64,000 nt of DNA. It comes from Trichobilharzia szidati (Eukaryota; Platyhelminthes; Trematoda; Strigeidida; Schistosomatidae). Shown piece after piece: positions 47,440 through 60,011 of the stretch (its first letter is position 1; every line of letters begins with the position of its first letter). The notes beneath the pieces were generated by a model that saw nothing but the letters and a program-made list of their open reading frames with translations, was not told the origin of the DNA and did not search any database. The position numbers were made by a program, and so were the translations under genes. The stretch covers positions 11,914,804 to 11,978,803 of the forward strand of contig OX235277.1 of assembly GCA_944472155.2 (NCBI GenBank), written 5' to 3'.

Positions 47440-47713
47440 GATTATTACGATGCAATTGTGGTTGACGCTGACTAACTTTAGGAATAAACACTCAGGTGGA
47501 AACATTGCCACCAGGTGGAAATTCATGTGCGTCCAATTGACGAGGCCCAAATAAGACGGAACGCTCATTCTTGATTCCGCTGGTAGTCATTGTCAACTGC
47601 AGATAAATTGCCACATTACTTATAGACATGGCATGAAGAGTAATATTTAACAGTTTAATACACTGAGAATTCTTCACTTGGTGCAAATATGTTGTCAAGA
47701 ATGAACTTGTCAC

Positions 47714-47759
47714 TAATATTATTATTACTATTATTATTACTATTGTTATTATTATTATA
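47714..47759. repeat. Imperfect (ATT)n microsatellite
   Basis: Runs of ATT/ACT triplets. Such tails end many of the LINEs and SINEs here, but no element body is recognisable next to it. Confidence 0.7.
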
Positions 47760-50700
47760 ACTCAATGGTGTTTTTCTTTCGATTTAACATCAGCATTTTC
47801 ACCAGTATAGTCAAACATCCAATCCGAAAAATAACCACATTTTGAGTGGTACACTTGAGAATACAAAATACTTTAGCTTAAACCTACAGGTGTATACAAT
47901 TTAAGCTTTTGACAATGACTGTCCTGGCAGAAATTTCAGGGTCGTCAAGAAATTGTCTGATGTCAGATGGAAGCTCACCACTGCTCCTTGATGGATTGAA
48001 ACTCTCAGTCAGGTGCGTTAGCTTCATCAGAGGCGAGAACTTCTGAGCCTCTCTTGAACTTTCTATTAGTTTTCATTATTGAAAAACATCAATGCATATT
48101 GTTGAAATTTTGTTCTTAGCTAAACATTCATTTAAGGAAACAAAGCAGATTAGTGAAATCGTTGAAACATTTGTTAATTTGCAAAACGAATGTTTAATGC
48201 ATTGCTATTAGCATCATGATTTATCACAGTGGACAATTTGTCTACATTTAATGGCTAACAGTCCATTAGCATCTTTTCCTATTCCTTGAACATTCAATTC
48301 ATAAATTCTGTCTCTTTCAGTTTCCTAAAGGAATTTCAGAGTGAATAAATTACCATGTACTTTTTTTATGATAGAAATCGGTATAAAGTTATGCTACAAG
48401 TGAAATTATTTTCTCCCGGAAATGAGGTGAACAATGATTTCATTCTGTGGCATATATATTTATAGACATTTATAATCAACATTCCATTAGTGAAATACCT
48501 GTATGAAACGAAAGAATAATTTAGTACGAATTTGTACATAAGTTCATCTTTGCTTGTCAAATATGCATTTTTATCTTAAGTGTATTTTTCGCAGTATCAT
48601 CGTGATGTGAAGAGAGTTCATTTGCGTTAAGACGTGGGAGACGAGGAAAATATTCGCTTCAATACAAAATGTATCTCACAACTAAAACCAAACTCTCTTC
48701 GTTACAGAAAATCCCTTATATGAATGTCATTCAATTTGTTTAAAAGTAATCAGTTTTCGGTTTTCACTCCACGGTATTTTGCCTATTTGTTAAGTAAAGT
48801 CTGCGTTGCATCTTAAGTTCACTGTTTTATGGACGTTTCAGCCGGAGAAGAATGACTTGTTGTACAGCTTGTGACGGTCACATCGTATTTTATTTCTTTC
48901 ACATCAACTACAACCATTTTATGAATTATGGCGAAAAAAAGTACGTGTCTATCCAAAAAGTGGAAAAATGCTAATCGAATTAGATAACAGGTAATTTAAT
49001 TAATTGATTTAAAATTCTGAAGACAAAAATGTTTGTAGATTATATGAAATCTAGTCATCTCTTTGAGCTGTAGAGTAAATGGATGAATTAAGTGTGCGTG
49101 ATAGACAAATAGTCAGAGAACAAGTTTGTAACCGCTTCAGGTTACGATCAAATCATTCACAGTCATAATGCTGCAGTTTTCTAATATGATGGGATTTATT
49201 GATATATAAGTCTTCATTACGCGGAATGGAATGATTAAGGCATCTTGTACTAGAATCTCTGACACACCTACATGTATAGCTTATGGGATGAAAGGCGGAG
49301 GATTAGAGCTGTAGGAATGCTTATCTCAGTTACTCCTACAAATGTGGTAAAATCTCAGTTACCTCTACACATTTGTGCCTTCAGTTTATTTTGAATGTTA
49401 AAGGGCTGGTTTCAAGAGATCCAGACGATATCAAGGCATATGGTTAGGTGAAAATGGTCGCAGAATCACTCAACATCAGTGAGCACTGCACAACTGCTTT
49501 GTCCTAGTTGGGGATTCTTCAGCGTTGGCAACCAATTACCTCACCTGGATTAAGTGCGTTAGCAATAGTTGCGTTTTCCATTGTGTTCATTTGTTTAGCG
49601 ATATTCCCAGTCAGGTTTGTTAATTTGCCATCCATAACAGCTTCACCGGTCTAATATAATTCATGTTCACTTTAATCTAAAGCAACTGAAATACGCGCTT
49701 CATTGTAAAAGCATTTTGAGGCAGATTTCTTCAATAACCGGCATCAGTGAAACAGTCACTGAAAAAACAGAAAGCACTGAGCCCCTGGTTGTTCATATTT
49801 CTAGTTCGTTTTCAGAAAGTACTCATGAATCTATTCACACCAGAATTTAAGAATATTGGGATATGAAATAAATTCATAAACATTTTACCAATGAGCTGAA
49901 ATTCGATGACCTTACACTACGTAGTGTTGCACCACAGCCATAAAATATCCTGGGCTCATAAAATAAAGGTCCTGGATTTGGTTTAAGGAGGTATCGGTGG
50001 TTCAGCATACTGGAAGCCCCAAACCTAGACGAAACTGATATCAGATCCTACTTTGATATCAATGGAAGTTTGTAACAAGTTGGCCTCACTATGAATAGAA
50101 GTTAGAGATATGTACTGAGCTTAAAACAAGGAAACAAGCAAAAAGAATTACTTGGATCTCGAACCAATTTCGTCGTATGTACGCGAATAGTTGGATCCTT
50201 TATTGAAATATTATCATTATTTTTAGATTTAATCTCGATTGAGTTTCAGGACTACTTTTCACTGACGGCTTTCTCACAATATACAAACATAAGGGTGGAA
50301 ATCTGAAAAGAGATTACACGGTTTAATTAGTCTTGTATAGCGGTGATTATTCCTTCATTCCAATCATCTTAATTAAATGCAGATTGAATATGTAAATGGA
50401 ATAAGGCACTTCTGCCTATCCACCCTATATCTTTCTCTCCCCCACTATTTCCTTGAATATCATTTCACAATGCGTCTTACATAATCATATGACCAAAGAT
50501 GTTAGGCAGATTTTTGTTCTCACCTCTCAAAATCATGTCTGATATTAAACAGGAAGATTTTGATCCCACACAGTCGAATAATAACAAAAACCAAACCGTT
50601 GGATGATTAGTTTTCAGTCATTTGTTTGTTTTGAAAAAGTGGATTTATTTTCAAGACAGTCAAAGAGGATTTGAGATGAAAGTGCCAATCGCTTTTCTCT

Positions 50701-53271
50701 GAAAATAAAATCTCAGCATTTTACACACAAACAGTCAATGTTTTGATTGAATAATACGGATGGTTTGTAGCTGAGAATAAATTGGGAAAACTTTTTAAAT
50801 GATTACATATCTTTTCTTTGATCAATTGCCGGAAGATATGAAGGCATCTCAGTTTTTTATTTCATATAAAATGTATTCTAATGACAAATGCTACAGACAG
50901 ACAGTAGACAGTTTCATCACACGATATTGTGCATATCACATGCAGTGCTAATATGAAAGAGAGATGTATATTCATCAAAATTAAAATTGCGCAGAGAATT
51001 CTTTTAAGTAGGCGACTGAAGCTTTGTCTCTTTTTTAAAGAAATTTAAATAACAGGTGTGAATACTAGTAAGAATAATTTCTCTTAATTCATATTCATGA
51101 ACATTCCACATCCAGGTATCTATGAAAAGAAGAAACCAAGTTGTTCAGCAAAGAGACTGTTTTCGGCGAATTCTTTCTAGAAGTTTGATTAATGAAAAAG
51201 GAGTATTCTTTTCGATAACTTCATCATCAGGTTCTACAGTTATATATCCATTTTAATGACAGAATGATCGTTATTGACAACAATAGTGGTTTTTAAATGG
51301 AGAGTAACATTGAATCATTGAATCAGCCAGAATTTCAAAAGTTATTTGCTATCCTAAGGTTATAATACCGGTGAGTATTAGTAGTGGTAGCTTAGACCTG
51401 ATTTCAAGTTAAACGTGATTACAACTCTGGAGAGAGAAGAGTTCTGTCATTTTCATGTTAAGCTTTAGTAGACTTCTCAGCAGCTTAACTATCAAATCAA
51501 ATTAGCCTTTCTGTGACTGATTACTTTAATTAATTAATGAATGAATGAATGACGGATTCAGCAGTTGACTGACGCTGATAAATCAGAAGTCGTCAGGATT
51601 TTACACAGTGACACTTTCTCAAAAAAGCTTAAACCATACAATATATACGCTCATTTGATATTACCACTTTTTGTGATTTAGAAAAACTTTCCGTTTGCAA
51701 TGAGAAGACGAAACCAATGAAAGCTGACATCTAGAGGATAAAAAAGTAACAAGAGATGAGAATTAATCAAATCTTTGGACTGAAAAAAAGTTGTTCTAAA
51801 GCATAAAAGTTAAGCTGCTTTTTATTCATCTAACTTCACACAGAAATATATATACAAAGAAAAGAAGAAGGTTGACATTAGCTTCGCACGATTAACTATG
51901 TCTATAAAGCAGTTAATATAAACCAGAAAAAACAGCCAGCGAGATCAAAAGCCCCATGTGTTTTACTTTAAAATTGTCTGCTCACTTCTTATGACTGACT
52001 TCATACCATTGGGAAGCACTCCTCTAGTTCATTAACACTGTAGATATGAGTATACTGCGATTTAAAATTAATGAATTTGTTAATTACAACGTCAAAAGTC
52101 CCCGAGATTCAGTTAATCAGATGAGAAATCAATTGCTTGGAGAATACTAAACATTTCATTCTCAGAAAAAGCCTCATGTCGTCACAATTACTTCTTTTGT
52201 ACAACAAACTATGTGGAGTTGTGTAGAGTTGCTCTACCTACTCATAGGTACCAGTTTCATCACCGCTATTATTATTGATGTTATACAATACCTAATAACA
52301 TTTATCGATAAGGATTCGGCTCAGGCGTGTGATGTAGAATAAGTTTGATCATAATGACAATAGCCATTTAATTTAAACATACCTCTGCTACACTCGCTTC
52401 TGTATGATATATTCGGTTAATAAACACAATATTTCAGTCAGTTACATTGAAAAGCGTGTTAGGACTCAGAAATTAGGTCTTCAAGTATTATACCTGAACT
52501 GGAATTTGGAAAACATTTAGCCTTATATAACGTATATATTCATGGGCTGACAGACTTAGACCTGTAAAACCTACTGTGAGAAGAGAACATGGGCGATGTT
52601 ATAAAACCATTATGTTTACGATGTTGGTCGGTGATATCCTTCTTCAGCATTCATGCGCTTCCTACTTCTTTTATTTTCGCCTTTACAAACTGTAGAATCA
52701 AATTTTAAATGGGTTCTCAAACTTTTTGAGACGTTATCTGCGTATTACTGTATTTTAAAAGCAATAAATAAATGTCCGATGTTGATTTTCAGGATTGTGA
52801 TTAGTTTTCAGTTCGGTCATGATATGAAATCAGTTAGGGAATCACTCCAAACCATGGAGTATTGAACAGCCGTCTCATCCAAGTTTGGAAATTTTCAGGG
52901 ATAGTGCCAAGGACCTGCAGTAGCGTATAGCATACTACTGTTCAGTCAGTAGGATAAAAGTAGTGGAATTTTGAACCAGTGAAATCTCGGAATGGATTTA
53001 CTTATGTGTACCAGCCAAAAAAGACTATTCCATACAAATCGTTAATGTATAGTGTTGTCTTCAACTTTATCTCTAGAGTTCAGAAAGACTGATGCAATTT
53101 CACTGTTTCACGGTGAGACTAAAAAGAATTGAGGTCAGAGAATAGACCTTTCATTAATGCGCAGTAAGCTGATTTCGAAAAGTAATATTTAAAATCACAA
53201 GATGCAAACAAACTTGCTTAGTAATCCCGTTTGTCGTCCATTACGCAACCCAAAGGGATTTTTCTTCATTA

Positions 53272-53445
53272 GTTTTTATTTTATTATAGCCTGATTCAAC
53301 ACGATATTTCGGTACATTGTGGAATTTTCAGCTTGCGATATCGGTATCTCAAAGTTAGCAGGCTGACCATTGCTGTCAGAATTCCGTTGACCGTGGATCC
53401 CACCATGGACAATGTGCATGTTCAGAGAGCATCCTATCGCTATTG
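53272..53445 (-). mobile_element. tRNA-derived SINE, diverged copy
   Basis: On the minus strand it follows the SINE at 27675-27873 from the GATGCTCTC/GTGCTCGCC region through CATGCAC, GTCAGCCTG, ACCGATATC and GCTGAAAATT to a T/A-rich tail at 53272-53285. Many substitutions mark it as old. No long direct repeats flank it. Confidence 0.65.
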
Positions 53446-54099
53446 TTGATGATCAAATGAAATCGAATTATTTGGTGTATTATAAACTTTTGTAACCTTT
53501 ATCTTTTCAGAGTGATTTTCAACCTAAACTGAAATCATCAATCAAGCGAAAGAATCGACGCAGCCTGCATCACATAGTACTGTATAACCATCAAATCAGA
53601 ACAGTTGATATGAATGAGCTTCGGCTACTTATATCGATACTTAGCATGTTTGGTCACACTCTTGGTTCATTTAAGGGTGTGGTTTGATTGTTGTTGGTCC
53701 GTATAAAAACGTTCATGCAGTCCAATGACCAAGGATATCTGTAGAAGTTCTTCAGACTGCAAACAAAACTGTCATTCACACTGAAAATTCAGTGACATGA
53801 CATCGTTTTTTTGTTTTACGTTTGCAGTTTTTTAGCGTTTTGATTAAAAGAAAAAAAATGTTGGAGGACATAGGTAGTAATCATCTGGAAGAAACTGAAA
53901 TCGATTTGCTTTGAGAAGTACTTTCACTGGCGACATCAGTCTATCGGGTGGCGGGTGTTCCTATTTTACTTATAGAAAATGTATGTAGATTGTATATAAA
54001 GATTTAGTATTGGGAAATAATAGAATAGATAGCTGACGTACACTGAAGACTAAGAATATTCACTCACTCTCTAAATGTCTTTCGTTTGGAGATGAAATA
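53446..54099. other. No gene seen
   Basis: AT-rich, short frames only. Confidence 0.35.
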
Positions 54100-54310
54100 A
54101 AAATCTGGTGGGCAGTGAGGAGATCGAAGTAATACATGCATTGAGCTGACAGAATGACCCCAGGCAGTTTGTGTCTCATGTCTCACAAATATGAAAATAA
54201 ATAAGCAAAAACAAACAAGTTCGTAAACACAGGGTTTCAGGTGAGGATAGGGAAGAGAAAGGTTATAAAGATAAACAAAAGCAACAACTAACACCAGTTT
54301 CAAAGCATGG
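54100..54310 (+). mobile_element. RTE relic around the catalytic region
   Basis: Plus strand reads LCLMSHKYENK, a stop, AKTNKFV, NTGFQV and KVIKIN in one frame. This aligns with ICLISHKLEDM, SNKLAEE, KIGLQV and EVMKI just after FADD of the RTE element. FADD itself is lost. Confidence 0.65.
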
Positions 54311-54934
54311 AAGGAATCCAACAAAAATCGTCTGTTTCACTTAAGTGAGTAACAGCGTTTTGAATATTGGCAATGTGAGTGGGAATTTATGGATCGCAAA
54401 AACCGCACATGTGTTCATTACTCTGAAATCAGCCTGGAGATTTTTTGTATCTCCTGGAATCAATACACTTTCAAGCGAGATTGATTTAGAATATAATAAC
54501 CTAAAATAATCTCAGACGGTTTAGAAAATCAAAGCAAGATAGTTGTGAACGTATTTTGTTTTATGGGCTGCAGCTCATTCCGCAGAATCACCTTCAGAAA
54601 ATATAGTCAAGTAGCAAAGAAAAGGAAGTGAACTTTTTTCCAAGGTCACCTTACTGGTGATACCTTTGCACACTGAATAAATGTGATCAGTAATCGTACA
54701 CTTGTGATTGTAATATCAAATTTGACATCATTGTTAAATCAGTAGTTCTATACCATCACAGACTTAGAACTCACGTAATCAGAACCACTTCCAGACTACT
54801 GTAGATTTTCATCATCACTTCCTTTCTCCGCTAACTTGACACAGAAGATGCGATCAGGGTGGGTAAGAGACAAGGAACTCGTAAAAACAGCAATGAATTT
54901 GTTACTTAACAGACATCCTGAAGTAGACGGATAT

Positions 54935-55060
54935 GGATTAAGAAGAGGCTAGAGAAATTGTCATCACATCCAGCCCGTTGATTGAAAGCCCAGCTTAGAG
55001 TGGAGAGCTGGGTGTCCAAGGATTACAAGAAGAAGTGGAAATAAAAATTGTTGAAGGAAT
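54935..55060 (+). mobile_element. Possible RTE C-terminal relic
   Basis: A segment reading SLEW, then RAGCPRITRRSG, resembles LEWNPKGKRR-GRPRVTWRRS of the RTE C-terminus. Short and degraded. Confidence 0.4.
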
Positions 55061-56819
55061 TCATGATAATAGTGATCCAAAACCAATAAGAAACATAAAT
55101 TCAAATAATTTACCATGAAATTTCAGAAAAATTTTAAATAATAAAATTTCATAATTTCTGAAAATACCCCTTTTTGACATAGTATTAATTAGTGCATCAC
55201 ATAACATTAAAATGAAAGTTGTTCACATTGCTCGTAAAAAAAATTATTATTTCTAATTAATTATAGTAATTAATTTTATGGTTGATGAATTTCTGACAAT
55301 TGAATGTCTAGTCATTCAATGAATTGTTCTACTCGATTTGTCTGCACAAATATGTGGATTCAATTAGCAAAAACAACCATTTGACGAGTATTTTGTTTCG
55401 TTGGTGCACACATCTGGTGGATTCCTGACATCATCGAAATATTTTTTATAAGGTAACGTTGTCTTGTAGGAATGCAAGCTCATTCTATATTTGTTAGGGT
55501 GGTAAAACATCGTCAGGATCGTCTTAGATCTACCATTTGATTTAAAAATTGGTAAAGCGAACCGTTAAATTGTCAATATGCGAAGTGAAGTTGTGAAATT
55601 GAATGGCTTTATTAGCTGTGAATGCAAACAAGTAAATATTTTTCCCATTTGGAAGAAATTAACTTCATTTGATGGAGTAGTAAACCATCTAGGCGGTGTA
55701 TCCTACTCGCAAACACACAAAATATGTATATTGAATAACGTTCATTATTGCTATTATTGCCTTGTGTTCTGAGTGGAACAGAATGTATCAGCAGGACATC
55801 ATCATTTCTCTCTGTTATCATCTGCATATATTAGCTCGCCCCATCATTTCAAATACGCTTTTATTTTCGGCTCAGACTATCTCCCGTATTTCACTCTGGT
55901 ACAACTCCCTACCTATCAGTCATTTCCACTTCCGGGCTGTACTCGACGGCCTACCTAGCACGTGAGGAGGAATAATGATTTCTGAAAAACAGCAACACCT
56001 TATGCGGTGAGTGATGGATTATCATTTTGAAATTACTGATGGATAACAAGAGGACATGGAAATGAGAATGATTTACAAAAAATGAAATCACTACCTAGAG
56101 AGTATTACTATTATGTGAAAATCCAAGAAAGCGAAACTGGCACTAGCGTTACAGTAGTCAAACGTTCTTCCAGCTGCCCGCAATAAATGGATTCTGGTTT
56201 ATTGACTAATTGTCTCTCTCTTGAATTTCAGATATACATTTATTTGTTTCTGTGGCATATCCAGATCTTCCTCCTAAGATGTATTTTGAAGAAGGATTCG
56301 AAGTGTTTCAGTGCACTACTAAATATATGTTCAGTTTATTTGCGAAAAATTCTTGTTACAGGAGAGGCAATGAAAATGATTCTTCTGACTACTATGACAG
56401 TTTATTCGCTATCTTTTCTGTTTTAGATTGTGGTATATTGATCTTTATCGACTATCACTCGTTAGTATTGTCGGTTGAATATTTACGATGGATAATTTGG
56501 CTTCTGATTCGACTTATCAATAAGCGTTGTAAGAGATTCTCAGAAATGTATTAGGCTCATTTTTCTATCGATAATCGTAAGCGCATCATTCATACAGTCC
56601 TTTTTGAGCTTAGCACTATTTGTCATTTGACTGCTTCGTCTCAAATAAATTTGTCACCTGCAACTGTAAGACCTATTGCTACTGTTTCTGTTTGTAGGCA
56701 CATTTGACCATTGGGCGAAAACTGAACTTTCAATGTGCTTTTCAAAATACGTTGATGGGAAAGTCCATGCATTTTTGTATGAATTCACTTGATTCTATTC
56801 TGTGTTCTCTTAGTATTCC
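55061..56819. other. No gene supported
   Basis: AT-rich. Overlapping frames at 55762-55965 and 56187-56554 have no recognisable motif. Confidence 0.3.
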
Positions 56820-56980
56820 TTTACCTACCAATGGCCTCAAAATGACTCGAGATGATTTGTGTCTTATTTATCACAAACATGAAAGTAAACGAGCAAATCC
56901 AAACATGGTGGCAGCGAAGGTGGAAAACACAGGACTTCATGTAGGGATGGAGAAGACATAGGTTATGAAGATAACAGTAT
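56820..56980 (+). mobile_element. RTE relic just upstream of the CR1 element
   Basis: Reads LKMTRDDLCLIYHKHESKRA, NPNMVAAKVENTGLHVGMEKT and then, after a stop, VMKIT. It aligns with ALEDLDFADDICLISHKLED to GLQVNIDKTEVMKI of the RTE. The catalytic FADD has become TRDD. Same orientation as the CR1 element that follows. Confidence 0.7.
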
Positions 56981-57161
56981 AATTCCAAAGACAAATACAA
57001 ATTCATTCAGTATCGCTTAACTACATGACACCAAATTTACAAACAACAACTACTGAACATCGTCACTAAAAAAGGCATATTTCGAACAAGAAAAGATCGG
57101 CATATCATTGTTTATAAAAGTGTACAGGTTTAAAATAACACCAGCACTATCTCTACTGACC

Positions 57162-57232
57162 CTTAGAGAGCACAAAAATGAAGATAAAAGACAGGCTTGT
57201 CGTAACCGGTGGAAAAGAAGACGTCTTTTCTT
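57162..57232 (+). repeat. 71-bp inverted repeat, left copy
   Basis: Matches the complement of 59729-59799 over 71 bases at about 78% identity without indel, sharing GACAGGCTTGTC and AAGACGTCT. It supplies the first codons of the long frame 57178-59286 but is not CR1 sequence. Confidence 0.6.
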
Positions 57233-59286
57233 GTGGAAAATGGCGAAATTCGAATCTAACTGGTTGCATAATTTCAGTACTGCTGCACAAAAGGGTCTTC
57301 TCCCACCTTGGAAAGAAAACACAACACAGATGTTATTCACATGACAACATACAGAATCTAAGGACAATGTTAAAAGACACAAACTGCGACCTGTTTACTG
57401 AACAAGCTCTTGACAACACAATTAGTAACACAACACATTATCTCAATTTCTGTCTTGATGTTTGTTGTCCTAAAGAGACAATCTTCTTAAAGTTCGACCG
57501 TTTCGCCTCTTCTCAACTCAAAAAGCTTCGCCGTGAAAAAGAGAGGTTGTACAAAATAAGAAATAAATCTGGCGTTAAGAGAATGAACACTTTAATTAAA
57601 GCCGAATTACAAAGACTAAATGCTCTCTATAACCAGAAGTTTCTCTCATGTAAATCCTCATCTAATATGTGGAAGCTATTAAAGGAAATCACAGGTGGTA
57701 AGCAAATAATGAATGATACTTCCGTTGATGTTGATATGCTTAGCAAATCCTTCATATGTATCCCTGCAGATGTTATGATTCCCAAATCTAATAGTATAAA
57801 TAATGACCTCTTCTCATGTTTTAACACGAATGATGTCCTCAAGTGTCTTCAATCTCTCAAACCTACCCAGTCCCTTGGTCCTGATGGAGTTCCTGCTGTT
57901 ATCCTTAGGAAGTGTGCTGGCTTCTTATGTTACCCATTAACCGACATTTTCAATGAATCTTTTTCCAAAAGTATTATTCCTGACTCATGGAAAAATATCA
58001 AGGTTGTTCCAGTGCCCAAATCAACAAGTGGACCTACTGTCAAGTTTAGACCCATCGCTATTACCTCACCTTTTTTAAAAGTTATGGAAAGACTTATTTT
58101 ACTTAATCTTGAACCCTCTTTAAAGCCTTTTAATGACCCCAACCAGTTTGCCTATAAACATAGTAGGTGTACCTTAGATGCTGCTGTAGTTCTGTATCAT
58201 AATATAGTCTCTAGTTTAGATAGAGGAGCCAAATATGTTCGGTGTGCCTTCTTTGATTACACATCTGCATTTGACTCTGTACCTAGGTCTCTCTTGCTAA
58301 GTAAGCTTGCTGCAACACAGAGTGAGAGCTGGATAAATAAGTGGTTGTATTCCTACTTTTCTGATAGGAAGCAGTACACTGTCTACAATGGAAAGTCCTC
58401 CACTACCTCACTTACTTTAGCTGGTGTTCCTCAAGGTGCTGTTCTTTCTCCTTTTCTGTTTTCTTTTTTCTTACATGACTTGCCCCATTCTGATGTAGCA
58501 AATTTTGTCAAGTATGCTGATGACCTCTCTGTCTCCATGCCTGTCAACTCTCAGTCAGACTGTTCCATATTAAATAACTTTCTCTCGGAAATTAGTCAGT
58601 GGTCCTCTTCAAACGGTCTTAAGCTGAATCCGTCTAAATGTCAGGTAGTCAATTTTACTTTCAGACGAAGAAGTGACCTTCAACAACTAGCTAGCTCACA
58701 TGGTCCCACTATCATTGACGGCATAGAGGTTGAAACTACATCTAATGTCAAGTACCTTGGACTGAGTATTTCTTCCTATCTTTCCTGGTCCTCTCACATC
58801 TTGCTAGTGACTAGAAAGATGTTTCGCTTAACGTTCTACGTTAGAAAGTTTAGGCAGTCTGGTATAAAGCAGTCTTTGCTTTCTCAGTTTGTCAATTCTT
58901 GTATTCTACCCATACCTCTTTACTGCTCCCCATTAATCTTTCCTGGACTACTTAAGAAAGACTTTGCTTCGCTCCGTAGGGCAATAAATGCTGTTAGTAG
59001 GGCAAGTGGGATATCGTTAAACCAACTGGTTAACACAATTGTGGATAGACATATAATGTCATGTAAGAGACTAGCGAATTCTATATTGTCAGACCCCGAA
59101 CACCCTCTCCACACGCAGCTCTCTCCTTGCATTTCATCTGGTAGAACTCGAAGCAACTATAGGAAGCTATATGCCAGGACTACCAAGTACAAAAACTCCA
59201 CAATACCTTATCTGGCACAGCTGTTATGTGATGAGAAAACTGTTAGGCACGACACGATCAACTTACTGCGGCACTCTAACAAATAG
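57178..59286 (+). CDS. CR1-like reverse transcriptase, endonuclease missing
   Basis: An open frame of 702 codons without a stop. The first 40-45 residues come from an unrelated flanking repeat. CR1-type sequence begins near the CYSHDNIQNLRTMLKDTN segment. The reverse-transcriptase motifs follow: SLGPDGVP near residue 233, FRPIAITS near 290, FFDYTSAFDSVPR near 360, AGVPQGAVLSPFLFS near 420, YADD at 446-449 (catalytic) and YLGLSIS near 530. The C-terminal region has no zinc knuckle that I can see. All catalytic residues look intact, so the copy is young, but without an endonuclease it could move only in trans or by endonuclease-independent insertion. The fused N-terminus and lack of a promoter make expression uncertain. 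Confidence 0.85.
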   Translation: MKIKDRLVVTGGKEDVFSCGKWRNSNLTGCIISVLLHKRVFSHLGKKTQHRCYSHDNIQNLRTMLKDTNCDLFTEQALDNTISNTTHYLNFCLDVCCPKETIFLKFDRFASSQLKKLRREKERLYKIRNKSGVKRMNTLIKAELQRLNALYNQKFLSCKSSSNMWKLLKEITGGKQIMNDTSVDVDMLSKSFICIPADVMIPKSNSINNDLFSCFNTNDVLKCLQSLKPTQSLGPDGVPAVILRKCAGFLCYPLTDIFNESFSKSIIPDSWKNIKVVPVPKSTSGPTVKFRPIAITSPFLKVMERLILLNLEPSLKPFNDPNQFAYKHSRCTLDAAVVLYHNIVSSLDRGAKYVRCAFFDYTSAFDSVPRSLLLSKLAATQSESWINKWLYSYFSDRKQYTVYNGKSSTTSLTLAGVPQGAVLSPFLFSFFLHDLPHSDVANFVKYADDLSVSMPVNSQSDCSILNNFLSEISQWSSSNGLKLNPSKCQVVNFTFRRRSDLQQLASSHGPTIIDGIEVETTSNVKYLGLSISSYLSWSSHILLVTRKMFRLTFYVRKFRQSGIKQSLLSQFVNSCILPIPLYCSPLIFPGLLKKDFASLRRAINAVSRASGISLNQLVNTIVDRHIMSCKRLANSILSDPEHPLHTQLSPCISSGRTRSNYRKLYARTTKYKNSTIPYLAQLLCDEKTVRHDTINLLRHSNK

Positions 59287-59573
59287 TTCCCATTAGCTTT
59301 TGTTCTCCTTTCTTTGTTACTATTATATTGTTGCTCATATATTCTATTTACAGACCAATCTTATATATCATATCCTGTGGAGCATTGTTTAAATATATGA
59401 ATGCATTGCTGTTCTTTTTTTATTTCTTTTATTTCTCTTTTTGTTGTTGTTGCTTTATATTTTTAAATCCTTATAAAATTTATGAGGTAATTAGATGCAA
59501 TATTGTAATGAACGCTGAAAATTCCATACCTGTACCACAAATACTGTTTGGAATAAAGCTATTATTATTATTA
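57300..59573 (+). mobile_element. CR1-like LINE, 5'-truncated
   Basis: Covers the linker, complete reverse transcriptase and C-terminal part of a CR1-clade LINE. A 3' UTR of about 290 bases follows, with AATAAA at 59552-59557 and an (ATT)n end at 59561-59573. The AP endonuclease is absent: upstream of about 57300 the sequence matches another repeat. By comparison, the relic at 17400-18205 keeps the endonuclease end. I found no clear target duplication. Confidence 0.88.
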
Positions 59574-59589
59574 CTCAACGTTGTCGAAT

Positions 59590-59640
59590 CATTCTTTGGC
59601 GTCCAACGTGAACCATATAGCTTCAAAACTTCTGGAAGTT
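59590..59640 (-). mobile_element. RTE/SINE-type tail, tail to tail with the CR1 element
   Basis: On the minus strand, TTGAAGCTATATGG and about 35 further bases lead into a TAATAATAATAAT run that is the same DNA as the CR1 (ATT)n end. The unit resembles the tail of the SINE at 59808-59850. So the two elements share one triplet array at their 3' ends. Confidence 0.5.
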
Positions 59641-59728
59641 TCAGCAGCATTGGCGTTACAGTAGGTTTCAACTCTTATCATTTCAACTTTACAAGTGACT
59701 TATATTTCTGCGTAATGTGTTTTTGTAG

Positions 59729-59799
59729 ATGAAGAGACGTCTTGTTTTCCATCGATTAGGACAAGCCTGTCTTCAATCTTCATTCGTGTTCTCTCTAAC
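59729..59799 (-). repeat. 71-bp inverted repeat, right copy
   Basis: Partner of 57162-57232 in opposite orientation. It lies between two SINE-type tails on the minus strand. Confidence 0.6.
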
Positions 59800-59807
59800 A
59801 CCAACAT

Positions 59808-60007
59808 TCTTCGGTATCCTAATGGACCGTATGGCTTCAAGACTTGCAGTTACTTTTCTTATGAGGAAAGGTTACTACCACAACACTCAACACTTCGTCT
59901 TTTCCTGACCTGCTACATGATAAGTGGAATTCATGGAGGCATTGCCTAGGAATCAAACCCAGAGCATGTTCGACGTTGCAAGCCGACTACCAGTGAATCA
60001 CTGACGC
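59808..60007 (-). mobile_element. tRNA-Gly-type SINE with RTE-like tail
   Basis: Minus strand from 60007: GCGTCAGTGATTCACTGGTAG (A-box region), later GGGTTTGATTCCTAGGCAATGCC (B-box region and acceptor side) near 59938-59962. A body follows, and a tail reading CTTGAAGCCATACGG at about 59828-59842, comparable to the RTE 3' end. Same family as 13342-13572. Confidence 0.65.
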
Positions 60008-60011
60008 TTTC

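Larger units (their letters stand above)
46936..53271. other. Long stretch without recognisable genes
   Basis: AT-rich with short frames only. It contains a 12-bp inverted repeat at 47385-47439 and an (ATT)n stretch at 47714-47759. Nothing else could be named. Confidence 0.35.
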
